From: CAZQFS01 sp964592755
GTDB taxonomy: Bacteria > Hydrothermota > Tepidihabitantia > Tepidihabitantales > Tepidihabitantaceae
Length of the DNA stretch: 18,525 bases
NCBI GenBank assembly: GCA_964592755.1
Contig: CAZQFS010000045.1
Coordinates: 1 to 18,525, forward strand
Reading direction: 5' to 3'
Shown: positions 13,574 to 18,525 of the stretch, one piece after another
Layout of the letters: the number at the start of each line of letters is the position of its first letter
How positions within the stretch are numbered: the stretch's first letter is position 1
Notes under the pieces: generated by a model
What the model was told of the DNA's origin: nothing
The model's database searches: none
The model's input: only the letters and a program-made list of their open reading frames with translations
Made by a program: the position numbers and the translations under genes

Positions 13574-13601
13574 TCCGTGTGCATCAGCGTTCATCAGTGG
13601 T
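13574..13601 (+). repeat. Right inverted repeat of the GxxExxY unit
   Basis: The inverted partner of 13124-13151 (21 of 28 positions pair as inverted repeat), reading inward from ACCACTGATGAACGCTGA on the minus strand. It ends 6 bases before the deoB ATG, so it fills the place where a deoB ribosome-binding site would normally be. Confidence 0.6.
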
Positions 13602-13607
13602 ACGCTG

Positions 13608-14804
13608 ATGTCCCGCGTCATCATCCTGCTGCTCGATGGAGTAGGTTGTGGTGAACTGCCTGACGCCCCGAGTTTCGGCGACTCCGGCTCGAACACCCTT
13701 GCCAATCTGGCCCGCGCAGTCAGAGGCCTGAACCTGCCGAGCCTCACTCGGCTTGGTCTCGGCAACATCATCCCCATTGACGGCGTCGCGCCCCAGCCCA
13801 AACCCGAGGCCTGTTTCGGCAGGATGGCCGAATCGTCTCAGGGCAAGGACTCGACCATCGGCCACTGGGAGGTCGCAGGCCTGGTCACACGCGAACCGTT
13901 TCCGCTCTTTCCCCGCGGCTTTCCGCCGGACCTTATTGAACGGTTTGAGCAAGACATCGGCCGCAAGGTCATCGGCAACAAACCGGCATCCGGCCCCGAA
14001 ATCATAGCAGAACTGGGGACCGAACATCTGAGAACCGGCAGTCCAATTGTCTATACTTCTGCCGACAGCGTGTTTCAGGTCGCCTGCCACGAGGACGTCA
14101 TGTCACTGGCTGAGTTGTACCGGATGTGCGAGGTTGCCCGCAAACTCTGCACCGGGCCGTATCGCGTGGCCCGGGTCATTGCCCGGCCGTTTGTCGGCAC
14201 ACCCGGGAGTTTCCGACGCACCCCCGGCCGCCGGGACTTCTCCTGTCCGCCGCCTGAGCCGACCCTGCTCGACCGCGTGAAGCAGGCCGGACTGCCCGTG
14301 GTCGGCATCGGCAAGGTGGACGACCTGTTTGCCCTTCAGGGCCTGACCGAGACCCATCACTCAGTAGTAAATGATGAGTGCCTGACCCTAACTGAGCAGA
14401 CCACGGCCCGCGTGCAGGCCGGGCTCATCTTCGTCAACCTGATCCAGTTCGACATGGACTGGGGACATCGCAACGACATTGCCGGGTTCGCCCGCGGCCT
14501 GGCCGAGCTTGACGCACGGCTGCCGGTGATTCTGGCGCGCCTGCGTCCCGAAGACCTGCTCTTTATCACCGCCGACCACGGCAACGACCCGACCACGCCT
14601 TCGACCGACCACTCGCGGGAGTACGTCCCGTTGCTGGTCCACGGGCCGGGTCTTGCGCGCGGAAGGAACCTGGGTACTCGCTCCAGCTTTGCCGATTTGG
14701 GTCAGACTGCGGCCGACTTCCTCGGGGTCAGTCCCACAAAAGACGGAATCAGCTTCCTCAAGGAGATAGCTCATGAAACAACCGGCAGAAGACCGTCTGC
14801 TTAG
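13608..14804 (+). CDS. deoB: Phosphopentomutase
   Basis: Mn-dependent alkaline-phosphatase-fold enzyme that interconverts (deoxy)ribose 1-phosphate and 5-phosphate in nucleoside salvage. 398 residues. Metal site residues are recognisable in the opening RVIILLLDGVGCGELPDA (Asp10), in FDMDWGHRND, in TADHGNDP and in STDHSREYVPLLVHGPG. The phosphoacceptor region reads QGKDSTIGHWEVAG (residues 78-91), where most relatives have GKDT at that point; a Ser could still serve. ATG 13608 was chosen because it is the family start; upstream in-frame sequence belongs to the preceding repeat unit. There is no convincing ribosome-binding site. The end overlaps cdd by 32 bases. Confidence 0.97.
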   Translation: MSRVIILLLDGVGCGELPDAPSFGDSGSNTLANLARAVRGLNLPSLTRLGLGNIIPIDGVAPQPKPEACFGRMAESSQGKDSTIGHWEVAGLVTREPFPLFPRGFPPDLIERFEQDIGRKVIGNKPASGPEIIAELGTEHLRTGSPIVYTSADSVFQVACHEDVMSLAELYRMCEVARKLCTGPYRVARVIARPFVGTPGSFRRTPGRRDFSCPPPEPTLLDRVKQAGLPVVGIGKVDDLFALQGLTETHHSVVNDECLTLTEQTTARVQAGLIFVNLIQFDMDWGHRNDIAGFARGLAELDARLPVILARLRPEDLLFITADHGNDPTTPSTDHSREYVPLLVHGPGLARGRNLGTRSSFADLGQTAADFLGVSPTKDGISFLKEIAHETTGRRPSA

Positions 14805-15213
14805 GGCTGCGCGAGCCGCGGCCCGCCACTCCTACTCACCCTACTCTCACTTCCCGGTCGGTGCCGCGGTACTCACCGACCGCGGCCGCATTTACTCCGG
14901 CACCAACGTCGAGAACAGCTCCTACGGATTGACCGTTTGTGCCGAGCGAGTAGCCGTGTTCAGGGCGGTCGTCGCCGGTACGCGGCGAGTCAGTGCCATA
15001 CTCGTCTACACCGACACCGACAGGTTCACGCCGCCATGCGGCGCGTGCCTGCAGGTGCTTGCCGAGTTCGGGAAGAACCCTGATGTCGTGCTCGCCTGCC
15101 GCCAGGGACTGAAGCGCCACCGGCTCAGTGAGCTGCTGCCCGAGAGGTTCGCTTTAGCCGATTCGCTCGAGGCCGTGCATGTACGGCCGCAGACACTCCG
15201 GCACGACGACTGA
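14773..15213 (+). CDS. cdd: Cytidine deaminase
   Basis: Zinc hydrolase that converts cytidine and deoxycytidine to the uridine forms in pyrimidine salvage. 146 residues. It has SPYSHFPVGAAVLTDRGRIY, substrate-binding NVENSSYGLTVCAERVA with Cys56 and Glu58, and PPCGACLQVLAEF with Cys89 and Cys92; these are the three zinc ligands and the catalytic Glu of the small tetrameric class. The domain normally ends at LLPERFALADSL; about 15 extra residues follow. The start is ATG 14773 after AAGGAG, inside the deoB end, so it is coupled to deoB. The last 60 bases overlap serS on the opposite strand. Confidence 0.97.
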   Translation: MKQPAEDRLLRAARAAARHSYSPYSHFPVGAAVLTDRGRIYSGTNVENSSYGLTVCAERVAVFRAVVAGTRRVSAILVYTDTDRFTPPCGACLQVLAEFGKNPDVVLACRQGLKRHRLSELLPERFALADSLEAVHVRPQTLRHDD

Positions 15214-16404
15214 ACCATCAGCCTGCTGGAAGTTCTCGACAATCGCAACAAACACTCGCGGCAGGGCCAGGGCTGAGCCGTTGAGCGCGTGAGGATAGAA
15301 AGTCTTTCCATCGCTACCCTTGACCCTGATGTTTCCGCGTCTGGTCTGGTAGTCTTCGCAATTTGAGACCGAGGAAACCTCGAGCCAGCGTCCCGCACCC
15401 GCGGCCCACACCTCAAGGTCATAGGTCTTGGCTGACTGGTGCGCGATGTCCCATGCGGCCAGGCGCTTGACCCGGTAGGTAAGCCCCAGGTCTCGGAGCA
15501 GGCTTTCGGCCTCGGCCCGCATCTGTTCCAGCGCCTCGTAGGACTGCTCGGGTCGAACCAGTCGGACGTTCTCGACCTTATCGAACTGGTGGACCCTTAT
15601 CATGCCCCGCACGTCCTTGCCGTAGGAGCCGGCCTCGCGGCGGAAGCACGGCGTGCAGGCAACGTACTTAAGCGGCAGGTCTGACGCCGGAATCGTCTGA
15701 CCCCGATGGTAGTTGACCAGTTGCGGCTCTGCGGTCGGCACCAGAAACAGGGCATCGTCCCGCATCGCATACATCTCGGTCTCAAGATGCGGCAACTGCC
15801 CGGTCGCCTCGAGCGTCGCCGCATTGGCCAGCACCGGCGGAGCAACCTCTGTGTAGCCGTGCCGACGCACGTTGACGTCGAGGAAGTAGTTGATGAGCGC
15901 CCGTTCGAGCAGCGCCCCCTGGCCTTTGAACACGACGAACCTCGAACCGGCCAGCCGGGCCGCGGCTTCCAGGTCAATGATACCCAGGGCCGCGCCGATG
16001 TCCCAGTGAGCGAGAGGCGAAAAACCAAACCGGGGCGGCTGACCCCATTCTGCCACGGTCTCTTCCTCATCCGTAACAGAGGCATGGACCACATTAGGCA
16101 GAGCCCGGGCAAGTCGAGCCTGCTCGGCTTCGATGCGTCCGACCTCGGCGTCGAGCTTCTTCACCAATTCCGACAGCTCGCGGGCCCGGGCCGCGTCCTC
16201 ATCGCACGGCCGCAGCTCTTTCCTGGCCCGACCCACTGCCTCGGAAATCTGACGCTGCCTGAACCGGGCCTCGTCCCGCTCACGTGCCAGCTTCCTGCGC
16301 TCTGCGTCGAGCTCGACAATCCGGTCAATCTCACCCGGACAGCGACGCAGAGCCAGTGTCTGGCGTGCGTAATCCGGATTCTCCCGTATCATCTTGATGT
16401 CCAC
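15154..16404 (-). CDS. serS: Seryl-tRNA synthetase
   Basis: Class II aminoacyl-tRNA synthetase charging tRNA-Ser (and tRNA-Sec where present). 416 residues. The N-terminal coiled-coil tRNA-binding arm lies at about 27-105. Catalytic motifs: PTAEPQLVN (222-230, TxE loop), motif 2 CFRREAGSYGKDVRGMIRVH (253-272), the SSVSNCEDYQTRRGNIRVK segment (344-362), and motif 3 NGSALALPRVFVAIVENFQ (375-393). The C-terminal VPECLRPYMHGLERIG is the family end. The start is GTG 16404 with AGGTAGGA ahead, 4 bases after the ribE stop, so it is the last gene of the acyP-ribD-ribE-serS operon. Its 3' end overlaps cdd. Confidence 0.98.
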   Translation of the reverse strand: MDIKMIRENPDYARQTLALRRCPGEIDRIVELDAERRKLARERDEARFRQRQISEAVGRARKELRPCDEDAARARELSELVKKLDAEVGRIEAEQARLARALPNVVHASVTDEEETVAEWGQPPRFGFSPLAHWDIGAALGIIDLEAAARLAGSRFVVFKGQGALLERALINYFLDVNVRRHGYTEVAPPVLANAATLEATGQLPHLETEMYAMRDDALFLVPTAEPQLVNYHRGQTIPASDLPLKYVACTPCFRREAGSYGKDVRGMIRVHQFDKVENVRLVRPEQSYEALEQMRAEAESLLRDLGLTYRVKRLAAWDIAHQSAKTYDLEVWAAGAGRWLEVSSVSNCEDYQTRRGNIRVKGSDGKTFYPHALNGSALALPRVFVAIVENFQQADGSVVVPECLRPYMHGLERIG

Positions 16405-16408
16405 GGTC

Positions 16409-17005
16409 CTACCTTTCCATGCCCATGTCAGCCCGATGCACCACAGCCTTGACCATGATGTCGTATTCCACGTTCACCGCGTCCCCGGCCCTCAAGGTCC
16501 CGAGGCAGGTCTTCTCCCAGGTGTGCGGAATGACGTTGACGCTGAACTCCCCCGGCCTTGCCTCGGCAATGGTCAGACTCACGCCGTCCACCGCAACCGA
16601 ACCCCTGGGCACGAGCAACCCCGCGTTCCCGCGCTCGACCTGAACCGTCATGACCCAGTAGCCGATGCGACGGGTCACACGTCTGACCCTGCCGACTTCG
16701 TCCACATGACCCTGAACCACGTGTCCGCCCAGGCGCTCGCCCAGTACCAGGGCCCGCTCGAGATTGACCCGGTCCCCAACCCGCAGCCTGCCCAGTGTAG
16801 TTGCTCGCACGGTCGCTGCGACCGCCTCAACCAGGAAGCTCGCCCGGCCGGCCTCAGTAACGGTCAGGCAGACGCCGTTAACCGCCACGCTGTCGCCAGC
16901 GGCCAGCTCCGGCGCAAACCCGGCGCGAACCGACAGGAGCCTGTTCTCCTGCCGAGTCAGCACGCGCTCAATCGTGCCGACCGACTTAACCAACCCGGTG
17001 AACAT
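16409..17005 (-). CDS. ribE: Riboflavin synthase, alpha subunit
   Basis: Catalyses dismutation of two 6,7-dimethyl-8-ribityllumazine molecules to riboflavin. 198 residues made of two similar lumazine-binding barrels: MFTGLVKSVGTIE with SVAVNGVCLTV in the first half, and LGGHVVQGHVDEVGRV with SVAVDGVSLTIAEA and VNVIPHTWEKTCLG in the second. The start is ATG 17005, inside the end of ribD (20-base overlap), with GAGGG just ahead. It is followed after 4 bases by serS. The other pathway genes (ribA, ribB, ribH) are not in the window. Confidence 0.97.
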   Translation of the reverse strand: MFTGLVKSVGTIERVLTRQENRLLSVRAGFAPELAAGDSVAVNGVCLTVTEAGRASFLVEAVAATVRATTLGRLRVGDRVNLERALVLGERLGGHVVQGHVDEVGRVRRVTRRIGYWVMTVQVERGNAGLLVPRGSVAVDGVSLTIAEARPGEFSVNVIPHTWEKTCLGTLRAGDAVNVEYDIMVKAVVHRADMGMER

Positions 17006-18125
17006 AGCCCTCGGTCAGCACGTCTCGGCCCAGACAGGTATGCTCCACCCTTGCCAGGCGAATCGCGCCTGACAACGCCCTGGGTCTAAGTCCCTGTGTG
17101 AAGCTCTTGCCCGCTCCAAGCAGGAGCGGCGCGTGGACCACGTAGACTTTGTCCACGACGCCCGCCGTAAGTGCGCTCGACGCCACGGTCGCGCCGCCCT
17201 CGATGAGCACGCTGGCAAGCCCGCGGCGGTAGAGCAGGTCAAGCACATGCGGCCACGAAAGCAGACCCTTGGCCGCAACCCGCACCGGCAGCACCTCAAC
17301 CCCCTGCCTTCTCAGCCGGTCGGCGCGTGCCCCGCTGCTGCGGCCGGTAAGAACCAGCACCGGGCCGGACTCCCGGAAGACCCGGCTCGACACCGGAATT
17401 ACGAGTTCGGTATCAAGAACAACACGCACCAGCTTCTTGTTCCGCACCACGCGACAAGTCAGACGCGGATTGTCGGCCAGCACTGTGCCGGCTCCGACAA
17501 CAATCGCATCGACTGACCGACGCAACTCCTGGCTGAACCGCCTCGCCGCAGAACCAGTCAGCCACTTGGACCTTCCCCAGTGGTCGGCGACCATGCCGTC
17601 GAGCGTGGCCGCGACCTTGAGCACGACGAACGGTCGGTGTTTCTTCATGTAGGTGAAGTAGGCCTCGTTCAGGCACTGTGCCTCCTGTCGGAGCAGGCCG
17701 AATCCGGTCTTCACGCCCCTTGCCCGAAGGCATCGAAGTCCCTGGCCGCTCACTCGCGGGTTGGGGTCAGGCACCGCCGCCTCAACCCGCGCTATCCCTG
17801 CCGACACGATGGCATCAGTACAGGCTGGGGTCTTGCCCTCAAAACAGCACGGCTCCATCGTGACGAACAGTGTCGCGCCCCTCGCTTTTCTGCCTGCATC
17901 GCGAATCGCCTCAACCTCGGCATGAGGACCGCCAAACCGACGGTGCCAGCCGCGTCCCACGATTCTGCCTTGCTTCACGAGCACGGCTCCCACCATCGGA
18001 TTGGGTGAGACCAGCCCACGGCCGCGCGCCGCGAGTTCCAGCGCTTCGCGCATGAAGCATTCGTCAGCCATTGGCCCAATCATAGGCTGGTGACTCGCAA
18101 CAGTCAACATGTCCAGACCGGCCAT
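16986..18125 (-). CDS. ribD: Bifunctional diaminohydroxyphosphoribosylaminopyrimidine deaminase / reductase
   Basis: Carries out steps 2 and 3 of riboflavin synthesis. The zinc deaminase domain at about 20-160 has PNPMVGAVLV, HAEVEAI (His68, Glu70) and PCCFEGKTPAC (Cys93, Cys102). The NADPH reductase domain at about 164-379 has VVLKVAATLDGMVA, GAGTVLADNPRLTCR and IEGGATV. ATG 18125 gives 379 residues, 3 bases after the acyP stop; ATG 18068 (MADECFMREALELAARG) fits the usual family start better and would give 360. Neither has a clear ribosome-binding site, and coupling to acyP favours the first. It overlaps ribE by 20 bases. No FMN riboswitch precedes the operon. Confidence 0.95.
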   Translation of the reverse strand: MAGLDMLTVASHQPMIGPMADECFMREALELAARGRGLVSPNPMVGAVLVKQGRIVGRGWHRRFGGPHAEVEAIRDAGRKARGATLFVTMEPCCFEGKTPACTDAIVSAGIARVEAAVPDPNPRVSGQGLRCLRARGVKTGFGLLRQEAQCLNEAYFTYMKKHRPFVVLKVAATLDGMVADHWGRSKWLTGSAARRFSQELRRSVDAIVVGAGTVLADNPRLTCRVVRNKKLVRVVLDTELVIPVSSRVFRESGPVLVLTGRSSGARADRLRRQGVEVLPVRVAAKGLLSWPHVLDLLYRRGLASVLIEGGATVASSALTAGVVDKVYVVHAPLLLGAGKSFTQGLRPRALSGAIRLARVEHTCLGRDVLTEGYVHRVG

Positions 18126-18128
18126 CGG

Positions 18129-18410
18129 CTAATACTCGATGTCGAACCGGTCGAAGTCGTGGCCGTACTCACCCCAGTCAACCTCAAGGCCGGTGACCTG
18201 AGCCCGGGGCGGACCCTTGCGCAGCCGCTCAAGCAGCGTCTCCAGGCTGGATCGAAACCCCTCAGCCCTGACCTCAACCCTGCCGTCGAGCAGGTTGTGC
18301 ACGGTACCACACACCCCGAGTGCATTCGCCTCCCGGTAGACGAACATCCGGTAGAACACACCCTGAACCCGACCGCTGACAATGGCGTGGAACGAGGCTT
18401 TCTCTGGCAT
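18129..18410 (-). CDS. acyP: Acylphosphatase
   Basis: Small enzyme that hydrolyses acyl phosphates. 93 residues. It has the signature GRVQGVFYR with catalytic Arg21, and Asn39 in GTVHNLLDGRVEV, where the family usually reads GWVRNLPDG. ATG 18410 is the family start; earlier in-frame codons belong to the promoter region. There is no ribosome-binding site, and the predicted transcription start coincides with this ATG, so the message looks leaderless. It is first in the acyP-ribD-ribE-serS operon; a functional link to riboflavin synthesis is not obvious. Confidence 0.94.
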   Translation of the reverse strand: MPEKASFHAIVSGRVQGVFYRMFVYREANALGVCGTVHNLLDGRVEVRAEGFRSSLETLLERLRKGPPRAQVTGLEVDWGEYGHDFDRFDIEY

Positions 18411-18415
18411 GGCCC

Positions 18416-18443
18416 AAGATAGCCTCTGCCCGCGCCGTGTCAA
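18416..18443 (-). promoter_or_regulatory. Promoter of the acyP-ribD-ribE-serS operon
   Basis: On the minus strand an exact TTGACA (18443-18438) and TATCTT (18421-18416) are separated by 16 bases. The expected start, about 7 bases on, is 18409-18410, the first base of the acyP ATG. This leaves no room for a leader, ribosome-binding site or riboswitch. Confidence 0.75.
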
Positions 18444-18466
18444 TTCCGGCACAAGGTACCAGAGGC

Positions 18467-18494
18467 TTGACTGAGACGAGCAAGCGCCTATATT
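18467..18494 (+). promoter_or_regulatory. Divergent promoter for the gene at the right edge
   Basis: TTGACT (18467-18472) and TATATT (18489-18494) with a 16-base spacer, facing away from the acyP promoter. The predicted start near 18501 is about 6 bases before an ATG at 18507, a very short leader. Confidence 0.7.
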
Positions 18495-18506
18495 GAATGG
18501 ACCACC

Positions 18507-18525
18507 ATGACGCACCTGGCAAAGC
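18507..18525 (+). CDS. Start of an unidentified gene (cut by window edge)
   Basis: ATG at 18507 opens a frame reading MTHLAK before the window ends. The only support is the well-formed promoter 12 bases upstream; no Shine-Dalgarno sequence is present. Too little is visible to name a product. Confidence 0.35.

Noticed and set aside
13512..13607. Upstream extension of deoB
   Set aside because: It encodes the end of the repeat unit, not the family N-terminus; MSRVIILLLDGVG is the proper beginning.
18411..18515. Upstream extension of acyP
   Set aside because: It covers both divergent promoters, and the acylphosphatase fold begins at ATG 18410.
1..18525. CRISPR arrays, complete insertion sequences, prophage genes, replication origin
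   Set aside because: No regularly spaced repeats, transposase, integrase, phage genes or DnaA-box cluster were seen.

Overview
The window is high-GC bacterial chromosomal DNA from an organism I cannot place below domain level. Its core is the conserved tRNA-tuf-secE-nusG-rplKAJL-rpoBC cluster. None of the tRNA genes encodes its CCA end. The variant EF-Tu effector loop and an extra RpoB segment suggest a deep, probably uncultivated lineage, but that is inference.

Bases 1-9571, minus strand. Read in transcription order: promoter, tRNA-Thr(UGU), tRNA-Tyr, tRNA-Gly(UCC), second promoter, tRNA-Thr(GGU), tuf, rpmG, tRNA-Trp, secE, nusG, rplK, rplA, rplJ, rplL, rpoB and the start of rpoC (which runs off the left edge). 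The four-tRNA-plus-tuf order is the thrU-tyrU-glyT-thrT-tufB order of Escherichia coli. Genes are tightly packed: rplK/rplA and rpoB/rpoC overlap by 4 bases, rplA/rplJ are 1 base apart, and the rpmG stop codon runs into tRNA-Trp. These genes supply translation elongation, the ribosomal stalk and L1 arm, a SecYEG subunit, a transcription elongation factor and the two large RNA polymerase subunits.

Bases 9655-12170, accessory. A cytoplasmic two-PAS histidine kinase and a small unknown ORF lie on the minus strand behind a TATAAT promoter, with a perfect 18-bp palindrome between them. About 550 bp of gene-poor sequence follows.

Bases 12137-13601, plus strand, accessory. A PIN-domain (VapC-like) protein with no normal start codon overlaps a small charged partner. 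Next come a promoter and tRNA-Leu(GAG), then a roughly 480-bp unit in which imperfect inverted repeats flank a frameshifted GxxExxY-family gene. This unit is wedged between tRNA-Leu and deoB.

Bases 13608-18525. deoB and cdd (pentose/pyrimidine salvage) run on the plus strand. They converge with a minus-strand operon acyP-ribD-ribE-serS (acylphosphatase, riboflavin synthesis, seryl-tRNA synthetase); the cdd and serS coding regions overlap tail to tail by 60 bp. A divergent promoter pair at the right edge serves acyP and a gene that starts at 18507 and leaves the window.

Across the window, promoters are readable as TTGAc/TATAAT-type boxes. Six of the seven found have a 16-base spacer, and several genes begin at or very near the predicted transcript start. 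No intrinsic terminator, CRISPR array, riboswitch or complete insertion sequence was seen.
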